NCBI RefSeq assembly: GCF_004368405.1
Contig: NZ_SBJH01000116.1
Span: 1-64,000 of the forward strand
DNA length: 64,000 nucleotides
Direction: 5' to 3'
Origin: Olivibacter sp. XZL3
Lineage (GTDB): Bacteria > Bacteroidota > Bacteroidia > Sphingobacteriales > Sphingobacteriaceae
Shown piece after piece: positions 34,717 through 43,618 of the stretch. A model generated the notes under the pieces. It saw only the letters and a list, made by a program, of their open reading frames with translations, was not told the origin of the DNA and did no database searches. A program made the translations under genes and the position numbers. The stretch's first letter is position 1. Each line of letters begins with the position of its first letter.

Positions 34717-36465
34717 CTAAAGCTTCTTAATAACAACCTTACCATAATCCGGATAACCGCTGACTATTTTCTCTTGGCTAATATAGGCATGTCCCACGCC
34801 CTCTAAACGGATCGAATTATCGGTTTTGCCGCCTTTGTGTGTATTGCCTTTGAGCTGGAGATCGTTAGGGTTATAACTGACCAATGTTCTGTTTAATCTT
34901 CCTCCTTTTATCGACATCAATTCGTTGGAGAGCAAGGCAAGTTTCGGAGATCCCTCATCGACAACACAGGCATTGACCGATTGGATGGTATTATGCTCAA
35001 TATGAACCGATGTGGCCATTCTTTTAACGGTAATCGCAGAGCCGGCGGTACTGGTTATATGGTTATTGGTGAGGGATGCACTGTTTATTTTTACGAGCAA
35101 AATGGCCCCGGTTGGCTGTTGGCTAAGGACTTGGTTTTCTTCCAAAATTAAGTGTCCCTGCATATTGATATTCAAACTGGCATTGCTCAGCACATTTCGG
35201 CTCATAATGAGCGAATCGATGGCGATTCCGTTAGGAAGTAGCAGCGTACGTAGCTTGTTGTCTTCCAGTTGTAATGTGCGGCCTTTCGTACCGGCAAGCA
35301 CGGTTAGGGCATCAAAAGTGTTGTTCTTTAATACGATCTTACCGAAGGTCTGTACGAGCTCCACTTTATTGTCGGCGTTATTGTTTTCGGCCTGAATGGC
35401 ACCACAACGCTCTAAATAAAGAGCCGGACGGTTTGATTTCCGTGAGCTGTTCTGTAGCAGCTGCACTTCGCTTACGTTAACTAAGGTGGCCAATCCCGAT
35501 CCATCTACGGTCGATTCCCCGGCAACGAAGCCATTATTAAAACTCTTATTGTTTTTTATGATACAATAAATGGAGAAGGGCTTTTCCGTAATTTTGTTGT
35601 TGATGTCAATGGCATCCGCGGCATTGTGACTCAATGTGTTGTTTAGAATTTGGAACTGCTGCTCTCTCTTGGTTTTTCCAAAGCCTATCTGAATGGCACT
35701 CATGCCATTATGTGCGATGTGGTTGTCGCTGATGGTGGCATGTCCGCTTCCATGCATAAAGATGCCGTTTTCGCCGTTTTTCTGTATCGTATTGTCGGAG
35801 ATTCGGATATTGCTGCAAGAAAGTAGGCGAATGCCGGTGCCGGCTTGGTATTTCTGGGCAGACTGACGAGGAGCACCATAGTTGCTGATACGACTGTTCC
35901 TTATTTCGATGCTGTCACATTCATAAAACAGCAGTCCGGGAAAGGCATATATTTTTTTGTCGTCCCCCGTAATCTCTACCTTAGTAAGACGAATGTTTGT
36001 ACTTTTTGAGATGTATAAGGCTTCATTGGTCGTAGTTGCGCAGAAGCTCAGGCTAATGTTCCGAAGGTTTCTACCGAAAAACAAAGGCGCGGATGAATTT
36101 TGGTTGGTGCGCGAAAACCGTTGGGTGTCATTGGATAACGTTTGCTTAAATTGTCCGAGCCCTTTTAGATGGATGTCGGATTTCAAGACTAAAGTTTTTA
36201 CCAGGTAGGTCCCTTCAGGGACGAGGATGGTGTCTCCTTTTTGTGCCGCTTGGATAGTCTGTTGTATCTGCTTTGTGTCATCCGACTTCCCGTCGCCTTT
36301 CGCCTGAAAGTCGCGCACATTCAGTGTCCGATATACGCGCGTAGCCTTCGTTTTGGTAGTCGCTGCTTTACCATTGGATTCGGGTGTAGCCTGGCACGAC
36401 AAGAAGCTCCAAAGGACAAATCCGGAGAAAATCGACCAAAAGTTAGTGAAAAGCCGGTTTTTCAT
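34717..36465 (-). CDS. Right-handed beta-helix lipoprotein (pectate-lyase-like)
   Basis: The 582-residue protein has a lipoprotein signal (SFLSC near residue 24) and a pectate-lyase-superfamily start, TLNVRDFQAKGDGKSDDTKQIQQTI (GDGKSDDT is typical). Many NxIxxN-type coils of a parallel beta-helix follow, for example DNTIQKNGENGIFMHGSGHATIS and LEDNKL. Such proteins cleave or epimerise polysaccharides, or only bind them. Its place inside an EPS glycosyltransferase operon suggests trimming, release or modification of the polymer in the envelope, like the beta-helix proteins in alginate clusters. The catalytic residues cannot be identified. Confidence 0.85.
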   Translation of the reverse strand: MKNRLFTNFWSIFSGFVLWSFLSCQATPESNGKAATTKTKATRVYRTLNVRDFQAKGDGKSDDTKQIQQTIQAAQKGDTILVPEGTYLVKTLVLKSDIHLKGLGQFKQTLSNDTQRFSRTNQNSSAPLFFGRNLRNISLSFCATTTNEALYISKSTNIRLTKVEITGDDKKIYAFPGLLFYECDSIEIRNSRISNYGAPRQSAQKYQAGTGIRLLSCSNIRISDNTIQKNGENGIFMHGSGHATISDNHIAHNGMSAIQIGFGKTKREQQFQILNNTLSHNAADAIDINNKITEKPFSIYCIIKNNKSFNNGFVAGESTVDGSGLATLVNVSEVQLLQNSSRKSNRPALYLERCGAIQAENNNADNKVELVQTFGKIVLKNNTFDALTVLAGTKGRTLQLEDNKLRTLLLPNGIAIDSLIMSRNVLSNASLNINMQGHLILEENQVLSQQPTGAILLVKINSASLTNNHITSTAGSAITVKRMATSVHIEHNTIQSVNACVVDEGSPKLALLSNELMSIKGGRLNRTLVSYNPNDLQLKGNTHKGGKTDNSIRLEGVGHAYISQEKIVSGYPDYGKVVIKKL

Positions 36466-36481
36466 TTTAGTTCGCTATGAT

Positions 36482-37468
36482 TTATGATAGTATTGTTTTC
36501 CAAGTTTGTATGGCCGTATGCTCCCATTGAAAGCTGCGCGCCCGCTGCTTCCCTTCTTCGATATAGTGATTTCGAAGGGGGTTATTGTTTACCAGTTCTT
36601 CAATGCCGGTAGCCATCTCCTGTATATTGAGCGGGTCTACACATAGCGCGGCTGTGCCGGCTATTTCCGGAAGTGAGCTGACATTGGAGGTTAAAACAGG
36701 AGTTCCGGAAGCCATGGACTCCAATAAGGGCAATCCAAAACCTTCCATTAGGGAGACATAGAGCGTCGCTAAGGCGCCTTTATAAAGCTGAGGCAAGCTG
36801 TCTTCATGGATGAAACCTAAAAATTTTATTCGTTCCGCTATTCCCAGACGCTCGGCCTCCTGCGTTAAAAAAAGGTCGGGGTCTCCTGAAAGTGCAAAAA
36901 TAATCTCTTTATCTATTTTTGCGCGGGCAAAAGCCTGAAGCATTGCCGGTATGTTTTTATTCTTCCGCCGATTCCCTATATATAAAAGATAGGGTCTCTC
37001 TAAAATGGTTATGTCATCATTCTGCGCGAATCGATCATCAACACCGTTATACACCACCGTAATAATCTGTTCATTAATCCCAAGAAGTTCTGTTAGTTGT
37101 TGTTTACTATGGTGTGAAACCGTGATTATTTTTTTTGCTTTTTTGGCCAGTCGGGCAATGACTTGTTGATAATAGATTTTATGAAGCGGTGAATAATAAA
37201 ACAGATGCATCAGGTCGTGTATGGTGATCACAAACGGCGCGTTGGCGAAAATAGGTGGCATAAAAGAAGGGCTGTAGAAAACGTCTGCATCCGATAGGCG
37301 AATGGATTTGCCAAGCATAAAAGGCGTGTAAAGGCTTCCAAGCCGCATATCACTTTTTACATGAAGATCGATAACGTGAGGCGGTTTTCTGTCCATAACT
37401 TCCTGATATAGCCTGCCAATGCCCGTGTTTCCTGCCCATCTACTATCAACGAGTACCTTTGTGTTCAT
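36482..37468 (-). CDS. GT4-family glycosyltransferase A
   Basis: The 328-residue GT-B enzyme starts VLVDSRWAGNTGIGRLYQEV and has the C-terminal donor-binding motif, GFGLPLLESMASGTPVLTSNVSSLPE (the Glu-x7-Glu pair). It is cytoplasmic or membrane-associated and adds a sugar to the lipid-linked repeat unit. The Wzy-like gene ends one base upstream of its start codon region (no gap), so the genes are translationally coupled. Donor sugar unknown. Confidence 0.9.
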   Translation of the reverse strand: MNTKVLVDSRWAGNTGIGRLYQEVMDRKPPHVIDLHVKSDMRLGSLYTPFMLGKSIRLSDADVFYSPSFMPPIFANAPFVITIHDLMHLFYYSPLHKIYYQQVIARLAKKAKKIITVSHHSKQQLTELLGINEQIITVVYNGVDDRFAQNDDITILERPYLLYIGNRRKNKNIPAMLQAFARAKIDKEIIFALSGDPDLFLTQEAERLGIAERIKFLGFIHEDSLPQLYKGALATLYVSLMEGFGLPLLESMASGTPVLTSNVSSLPEIAGTAALCVDPLNIQEMATGIEELVNNNPLRNHYIEEGKQRARSFQWEHTAIQTWKTILS

Positions 37469-38665
37469 TTAGAATCCTATTTTAATTTGTTCTGAAGTTG
37501 TTTTCTTAGAAGTTCCCAATATAAACGAGAGTTGTAAATACAAAATGATGTCGTTATCATATCCTGAATAAAGAATCATCATAATAGCCAGTAAAGGCAA
37601 AAATACTGCCAGCCAAAAGCTGCGCGAATGGTTAATGCCCTTGCAATAGCGGAAAAAGAACCACAGAAATAGGACATAGGACAGCAAGCCAACCATGCCC
37701 AGTTCGAGATAACAGGAAAGAAATGTGTTATGAATATGTGGCTCGCCATGATAATAAGCCGCATATTGTGCTAAAAAATCTCCACCCTTTAAAAATCCGT
37801 TGCCCCAAGGCTTAATCTCTTCGAAATGTTGGAAGAAGGCTTTCCAATAGGTGATACGAACGCCCATGCCGTCGTTCGAGGCGGTAAGTGTATCCACGCG
37901 TAACACTTTTTCGAAAATAAAAGGTGCTATGAAGCATAAAAAAAGAACTAAGGCAATTTTAATGGGTCTTTTCGCAAAGAACCAGAAAATCAGCAACACG
38001 CCAATGAGCAAAGCGACAATAGGCGTTCTCGATAGGGAAAGAAAGGCGAGTAGAAAAACAAATAAAATGCGCCAGCAACTAATCCGTGCATCTCTTATTA
38101 ATGGAATTAAAATGTAGATCAAACCTAATAATGCAATCCTGGCCCCAAACATGTTCTTGTCGCTTAATCCCCAAAAAAATAAATCTTTATTGTATAAAGC
38201 ACTGCCCTTAGCCGAGGAGCTAGCTCCGGTGATGAGCTGGAAATGGAAAGCTTGATGATAGATCAATAGCTGTAAAAAGCAAAGGACAAGGATGAGATGC
38301 ATCGTCCAATCAACCAGGCGGATTAAGGTTGATTTTTCCTGCTGGGCGAGCCAATAAATGCTTGTTGCAAAAAAAGACATATTAATCACCAATTTGATCA
38401 GGTTATCCCGGATGGGAGGTTCTCCATCCGAGGTAATGGCAAAGCTGAAAATCGCATAAATGACGAAAACGCAAAGAGCCAGCAACCACGGCTCTTGTGC
38501 AAATTTCTGGAACGTGGTGGCGGAGGATCGATAGGCCGCCGTAAAAAATACGACCGACGCCAACAGGAATACAAAGGGATAGATTTTTAAGGGAAGAAAA
38601 ATGCTTAGCAGTGCAAAGCAAAAGAGATAAGCCGCTACATGGTGACTTTTACGCGTTATTTCCAT
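37469..38665 (-). CDS. O-antigen ligase / Wzy-type EPS polymerase
   Basis: The 398-residue protein is almost all hydrophobic, with about ten to twelve predicted membrane helices. Family motifs are SRTPIVALLIGV (middle) and EPHIHNTFLSCYLELGMVGLLSY (about 310-330), which match the HN..L...E.G..G signature of the O-antigen ligase/polymerase superfamily. In a cluster with Wzx and several glycosyltransferases, the polymerase role is more likely than the ligase. Its start overlaps the preceding gene by 17 bases. Confidence 0.85.
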   Translation of the reverse strand: MEITRKSHHVAAYLFCFALLSIFLPLKIYPFVFLLASVVFFTAAYRSSATTFQKFAQEPWLLALCVFVIYAIFSFAITSDGEPPIRDNLIKLVINMSFFATSIYWLAQQEKSTLIRLVDWTMHLILVLCFLQLLIYHQAFHFQLITGASSSAKGSALYNKDLFFWGLSDKNMFGARIALLGLIYILIPLIRDARISCWRILFVFLLAFLSLSRTPIVALLIGVLLIFWFFAKRPIKIALVLFLCFIAPFIFEKVLRVDTLTASNDGMGVRITYWKAFFQHFEEIKPWGNGFLKGGDFLAQYAAYYHGEPHIHNTFLSCYLELGMVGLLSYVLFLWFFFRYCKGINHSRSFWLAVFLPLLAIMMILYSGYDNDIILYLQLSFILGTSKKTTSEQIKIGF

Positions 38666-39848
38666 GGACGACCTCCTTTAAAACACTTGAATATTCGTTT
38701 ATCATTCTTTCTTTACTGAGAATAGCTTCTACCGATTGACGGGCGTTTTTAACCAGGTCATTATACAATGAAGAATCCTTGTACAAACGCTGTATGGCAT
38801 CGCCTAAGGAATTTTCCTTGGCAGCATTGCATAATAAACCGTTGACGCCATCTTTAACCGTTTCTTGCAAGCCTCCAACCGCATTGGCGATTACAGGGAC
38901 ATGATGGGCGAGGGCTTCTATTGCCACCATACCTAAGGGTTCTTGCCAAAGAGACGGTACTACGAGTACATCGATCGTTTTATAAAATTCGGAAGGCGTT
39001 GTATAGCCTAAGAAAGAGATCGGCGCGGCTCCGGCGATGCCCTTTAAAAAATCTTCGTAATCTTTTTTTCCACCACCGGCTATCTTTAATTCTGCTTGGA
39101 TGGGAAGCCTTTTAAATTGATGAATCAACCACTCGATGCCTTTTTTTTCAGCTAAGGTGCCAATGTAGCCAACCCTGAATGTAGAACCGTTTGTTCGTGG
39201 TGGAGGTAAAGGAGATGCCGGAACGTCCCTTGTGTTGTATATAACATATTTTTTCGCCTGTTTAAAATAGTGGAAATTTTCGAAACGGTCTAGAATAAAC
39301 CGACTGATACCTACTACAGCGTCTACTTGGGCCGACAGTTGTTTGTGCTTTTTTCTTAAGAGGGAGCAGCTGAGACATTGCGTGGCGCAGGAGCTATTGC
39401 CCTTAAACATGTCGCTGTTCGGACAAAGGAGATACAAGTCATGAAGGACTTGGACGATCGGTATGCCGGCTGCTTTTATTTCGTCCCAAACGGCAACACT
39501 CCAGCCTACCAGGTTGTGACAGGAAACGATGTCGGGATTCTCTTTTGCAAGAATTTCTTTAACCGCGGATCTCATGGCGGCATTGTAACGATCTTTAGCA
39601 TGCCAGAGCATGCGATCCCATTTCCCTGCCCGGGTTTTTTCGAAGGGCCAATATAGATTTTTCAACGCAGTTCGGTACACTTTTACCTGATCCACCCATT
39701 CTACGCTGGTGGCGCCTGCTGGTTTTAAACTTAATACCACCACTTCATGCCCTGCCGCTTGCATACCTTCAGCAATGGCCTTAAGAGAGAGCTCTGCGCC
39801 GCCCTGTATCAAAGGGCTGTATAGGGCATTTATATAGAGTATTTTCAT
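38649..39848 (-). CDS. GT4-family glycosyltransferase B
   Basis: From the ATG at 39848 the protein has 399 residues and starts MKILYINALYSPLIQGGAE, the usual GT4 beginning. An upstream ATG at 39872 would add 8 residues. The glycine-rich IQGGAELS loop, FRVGYIGTLAEKKGIEWLI, and VVPSLWQEPLGMVAIEALAHHVPVI (Glu-x7-Glu) are clear. A cysteine group, CPNSDMFKGNSSCATQCLSC (about 150-170), is found in a subgroup of these enzymes. It is part of the EPS operon and overlaps the Wzy-like gene by 17 bases. Confidence 0.9.
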   Translation of the reverse strand: MKILYINALYSPLIQGGAELSLKAIAEGMQAAGHEVVVLSLKPAGATSVEWVDQVKVYRTALKNLYWPFEKTRAGKWDRMLWHAKDRYNAAMRSAVKEILAKENPDIVSCHNLVGWSVAVWDEIKAAGIPIVQVLHDLYLLCPNSDMFKGNSSCATQCLSCSLLRKKHKQLSAQVDAVVGISRFILDRFENFHYFKQAKKYVIYNTRDVPASPLPPPRTNGSTFRVGYIGTLAEKKGIEWLIHQFKRLPIQAELKIAGGGKKDYEDFLKGIAGAAPISFLGYTTPSEFYKTIDVLVVPSLWQEPLGMVAIEALAHHVPVIANAVGGLQETVKDGVNGLLCNAAKENSLGDAIQRLYKDSSLYNDLVKNARQSVEAILSKERMINEYSSVLKEVVHGNNA

Positions 39849-39885
39849 TGATCGTTCTGTTTTTGTTAGCATGTGCCAAATGAAT

Positions 39886-40953
39886 TCATTGTTTCCGTTT
39901 CGATAGAAACGGCTGATATAGCCCGATCAATTGTTGGCCTATCTGCTTATTGTTGTGCTCGCGCTGTATATAATCAAATAATCGCTCGCCCTTCTCGGTG
40001 AAAATATTGGGCTGTTCTTTTTTCAACCTAATGGCCTCGGCGATTTTTTTCCTTAGCATCTGCTCGTGTTCTGCTGGGCTGCTATAGCTGTAAGTAAGCA
40101 CATGATCAGCGTCTTCTTTTAAATCTGATAGGGTGCCAATGCGCGGACAGATGACGGTCTTTTTATAAGAGAAAGCCAAAATAACGGTGCCAGAATTTAA
40201 GCTGCTTTGCAGGTCGTACGGAAGAACCAGTAAATCGGCTGTTCCGAAAAGAGAAGGGATTTCAGCGTCATCGATGAAACGCAACTGGAGATCGATGTTT
40301 TTGGCGCCGTTGGCTATCCTTGCCAATATTTCTTTATATTTTTCTGTTGCGGGTTTTCCGGCGATGGTCAGGGTTATTTCCCTTTCAAATTCTGTAGCCA
40401 ACTTGATGAGCAACTCGATGTTTTTATACGGCTTAATAACCCCCATAAAAAGCAGTTTCAAGGTTTCTGAATTGGTAGAAGAAGGAATGACCGGGCCGTA
40501 TACGCCTATAAAGTTAGGGTGAGGCAGATAGGAGAGCTTGCTAAGCACTTTAGGGTGCTGTGCCCTCAGGATATCAATGGAGGCGGAGCTGTGGATAATG
40601 ATGCGGTCCGACCATTTGATCAGTAAATCAGTGAGCGTGCGACTAAAAAAGCTCAGGCCCTTTTCATGCGAACTTCGGTTGTGCATCGTCCATATCAGCG
40701 GTTTTCTGCCTAGTTTGATTGCTAGCAGTACAACCATTTTCCGGAAAAAACTGCGGAAAGCCACAAAGAAACTGCGATCGTCGACATTTTCAAACCAATT
40801 AAGATGAACCAGACGGATAGATTTGAAATGTTTATAGGAGGAAAAGAAGTCGTCCAGCGCACAGATTTCAATACCCGATGCAGCTAAAGGGGCTGTCATC
40901 AGACGGATATATTGATTCTCTTTATTGTCGGGTGGATTGAATATGATTTTCAC
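39886..40953 (-). CDS. GT4-like glycosyltransferase C
   Basis: The 355-residue protein has a GT-B pattern. The N-terminal half includes RLVHLNWFENV and LIWTMHNRSSHEKG. The C-terminal half includes KLLFMGVIKPYKNIELLI and DLLVLPYDLQSSLNSGTVILAFSYKKTVICPRIG, a variant in which the usual first Glu of the donor motif is replaced by a LNSG loop. It resembles the GumH/AceC-like group. It overlaps the GT2 gene upstream by 4 bases (ATGA), so they are coupled. Donor unknown. Confidence 0.85.
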   Translation of the reverse strand: MKIIFNPPDNKENQYIRLMTAPLAASGIEICALDDFFSSYKHFKSIRLVHLNWFENVDDRSFFVAFRSFFRKMVVLLAIKLGRKPLIWTMHNRSSHEKGLSFFSRTLTDLLIKWSDRIIIHSSASIDILRAQHPKVLSKLSYLPHPNFIGVYGPVIPSSTNSETLKLLFMGVIKPYKNIELLIKLATEFEREITLTIAGKPATEKYKEILARIANGAKNIDLQLRFIDDAEIPSLFGTADLLVLPYDLQSSLNSGTVILAFSYKKTVICPRIGTLSDLKEDADHVLTYSYSSPAEHEQMLRKKIAEAIRLKKEQPNIFTEKGERLFDYIQREHNNKQIGQQLIGLYQPFLSKRKQ

Positions 40954-41894
40954 GATTTTCTCTTGCTTAAATTTACACTTTTTATAGAGGCGACTACTAT
41001 ATCTTTCAGGCTTAAGTCGAATACCCGGCGATGTTTAAGCCAAAGCCAAAAGTTGGCAAGCAATGCATGCCGCATAGACAAAGCCATGGTAAACCGTTTT
41101 CTCTGACGCATAAAGTGGCCTTGCTTCGCGACAAGATAACGGTGAACAACAGCCATTTCCGGACTTTCAGGCTCTTTTTGAAGAAACGAGCGCAACCACT
41201 TCGCATAGCCCAGATTTGCTTCCATTTTATGTAAATTGTTTCCCGTAGACGTGATGGATAGTGCATTACTTCTGTACCGGAAAACAGGCTTGTTGGTATG
41301 GGCGATGCCTTGTTGTCCGGTAGCAATAAAAGCCGTTATGTCATCGGAACCCCATGCTAGCGGGAGCTTATAAAATCCGCCTTGTTTCCGGAGTGGTTCC
41401 ACCCGGTATACGAAGTCGGAGATATAATTGGAGCGATACTGCGCCAAGCGATGCCATATGCTGTCGTACACATGCTCAAAAGCCGGACAAGCGGGCGTCA
41501 GCATGCTCAGTTGCCCAGCGTCATCGATGATTTTGCTGCGGCAGTGGTAAACGTTTAATGTCGGATACGCTGCAATAAGATTGGAGAATTCCTGCAAATA
41601 ATCTGGCTCCAACTCATCATCGTCGCCCATAATCATAATGTATTCGCCCTTCGCTAAGGATAAACATTTATTCCAATTTTCGACTAAATGAATAGCCCCT
41701 ACGTTATGATCGTTCTGTAAATATTGTATGCGATTATCCTCAAATTGTTGCACAATCGCTTCTATCGGTTCCGGAGAACAATCATTCAGGATAATCAATT
41801 CGAAGTCACGAATTGTCTGCTGTAGTATGCTTTCTATGCACGACTTCAGGTAACGGCTTTTATATGCGGGTATGCAAATAGAATATTTGACCAT
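40950..41894 (-). CDS. GT2-family glycosyltransferase
   Basis: The 314-residue protein starts SICIPAYKSRYLKSCIESIL and has ILNDCSPEP and MIMGDDDELEPDYL (the DxD region, about 92-105), all typical of GT-A family 2. It is the first gene of the minus-strand EPS operon and divergent from the flippase gene. It probably adds an early sugar of the repeat unit. Confidence 0.9.
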   Translation of the reverse strand: MVKYSICIPAYKSRYLKSCIESILQQTIRDFELIILNDCSPEPIEAIVQQFEDNRIQYLQNDHNVGAIHLVENWNKCLSLAKGEYIMIMGDDDELEPDYLQEFSNLIAAYPTLNVYHCRSKIIDDAGQLSMLTPACPAFEHVYDSIWHRLAQYRSNYISDFVYRVEPLRKQGGFYKLPLAWGSDDITAFIATGQQGIAHTNKPVFRYRSNALSITSTGNNLHKMEANLGYAKWLRSFLQKEPESPEMAVVHRYLVAKQGHFMRQRKRFTMALSMRHALLANFWLWLKHRRVFDLSLKDIVVASIKSVNLSKRKS

Positions 41895-42022
41895 ACGTCT
41901 TTTCTGTTTTTCCTAAATTAACAATTTTCAGTCCAATAGTTGCCAGTTCACGAACGGCGGCACGATTTTTATAGTTCTATGCCGGTATCACTAAATTTCG
42001 TAGCTTAGAAAACGGGAATCGA

Positions 42023-42047
42023 ATCGTTCGTTTTTGACAGGAACGAT
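42023..42047. promoter_or_regulatory. Inverted repeat ATCGTTC/GAACGAT in divergent EPS promoter region
   Basis: Perfect 7-base arms with an 11-base spacer lie in the 184-base region between the divergent EPS transcripts. It might be an operator or part of a promoter; no other copy was seen. Confidence 0.3.
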
Positions 42048-42078
42048 ATAAAACGTACAGAAAACAAAAAATTAATAC

Positions 42079-43608
42079 ATGCGCGCAGCGAATAGAGTAG
42101 CTCTTAACACGTCCATACTTTATCTACGGATGTTGGTTACGACCGGCATAACACTTTATACAACGCGCGTCGTATTGAATGTTTTAGGAAGCACGGATTA
42201 TGGTCTGTTCAATTTAGTTGCCGGCATTGTATTGATGTTATCTTTTCTGAATACCACCATGGCTTCCTCTACCCAACGCTTTCTGTCATTTTATCAGGGA
42301 GCGGGCGACTTACCTATGCAGAAGCGCGTATTCAGTAACAGTATGTTACTGCATATAGCGATCGCGTTCATTATTGTGGCGGCCTTGGAGATCACCGGAT
42401 TGTTTTTATTTGATGGCGCGCTTAACATTCCGGCCGACCGGATCGAAGCTACACGGTTTGTTTACCATTTTATGGCTGCAACGGTTTTTTTTAATGTGGT
42501 GGTGGTACCCTTTAACGGGGCCCTGATAGCACATGAAAATATGATCTGGGTGGCGGTCGTAAATGTCATAGAAACCCTGCTAAAACTCGGTATTGCCTTG
42601 CTTTTGAGTGTTCTGTCTTACGACAAACTAATGGTTTATGGAGCGCTGACCGCGTTAGTGAGTGTGGTGAGCTTTCTGCTTTATGCGCTTTATTGTTTAA
42701 AGAAATACGATGATTGTTCTTTGAAGGGGCTCACCATCCAAGCTGATAAACCCTTGCTAAAGGAGCTTTCTACCTTTGCAGGATGGAACCTTTTCGGCAC
42801 CTTATGTGGTTTAGGCCGGACGCAGGGACTAGCGGTTCTTTTAAATATTTTCTTGGGTGCCGTTATTAATGCCGCCTACGGAATCGCTAATCAAGTGGCC
42901 GCGCAGCTAAACTTCTTTTCAGCAACGCTGTTGCGTGCGCTTAATCCTCAGATAATGAAAAGCGAAGGGGCTAACGACCGGCCGAGAATGTTGAGGTTGG
43001 CTATGATGGCTAGTAAATTTGGTTTCTTTCTCCTCGCTATTATTGCCATTCCCGCCTGCTTCGAAATGGAAGCTATTCTTACGATATGGTTAAAGAATGT
43101 ACCGCCAAACACCCTTATTTTCTGTCGTCTTATTCTCATCGCAACCTTGATAAATCAATTAACTATCGGTTTGCAGTCGGCTGCGCAAGCTATTGGCGAT
43201 ATTAAATATTACCAAATAATCGTAGGGACTACCTTGCTTTTAAATCTACCCATTGCCTACATCTTATTGTCCCTTAACTACCCCGCGTATTCGGTTATCG
43301 TAAGCTATGCGATCATTGAACTTATCGCTTGCATTTTACGGATGTTCTTCCTCAGGCGTTTGGGCGGTTTATCGATTCGCCTTTATCTTCGGAGAGTAAT
43401 CTATCGGGAAATAATTCCGGTAGCTATGGCGTTAATTATGGGTATATTGGCAATTAACTATATTCATTACGCTCATCGATTTGCATTGAGCATTCCGCTT
43501 ATAGCATTGACTTTTGGACTGAGTATTTATTTCTTCGGTTTGTGTACAGATGAAAAAGTATTGATGCGTAATTTTATAGACAAGATAAAACAAAAAATAA
43601 CAAGCTAA
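42079..43608 (+). CDS. Wzx-type polysaccharide flippase
   Basis: The 509-residue integral membrane protein has about 14 predicted helices and the pattern of the oligosaccharide flippase (MATE-like) superfamily. The start is RVALNTSILYLRMLVTTGITLYTTRVVLNVLGSTDYGLFNLVAGIV, in which LGSTDYGLFNL is typical. It moves lipid-linked repeat units across the inner membrane for Wzy. It is divergent from the main EPS operon and is followed by the pyruvyl transferase gene after 10 bases. Confidence 0.92.
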   Translation: MRAANRVALNTSILYLRMLVTTGITLYTTRVVLNVLGSTDYGLFNLVAGIVLMLSFLNTTMASSTQRFLSFYQGAGDLPMQKRVFSNSMLLHIAIAFIIVAALEITGLFLFDGALNIPADRIEATRFVYHFMAATVFFNVVVVPFNGALIAHENMIWVAVVNVIETLLKLGIALLLSVLSYDKLMVYGALTALVSVVSFLLYALYCLKKYDDCSLKGLTIQADKPLLKELSTFAGWNLFGTLCGLGRTQGLAVLLNIFLGAVINAAYGIANQVAAQLNFFSATLLRALNPQIMKSEGANDRPRMLRLAMMASKFGFFLLAIIAIPACFEMEAILTIWLKNVPPNTLIFCRLILIATLINQLTIGLQSAAQAIGDIKYYQIIVGTTLLLNLPIAYILLSLNYPAYSVIVSYAIIELIACILRMFFLRRLGGLSIRLYLRRVIYREIIPVAMALIMGILAINYIHYAHRFALSIPLIALTFGLSIYFFGLCTDEKVLMRNFIDKIKQKITS

Positions 43609-43618
43609 CGGCTGAGAC

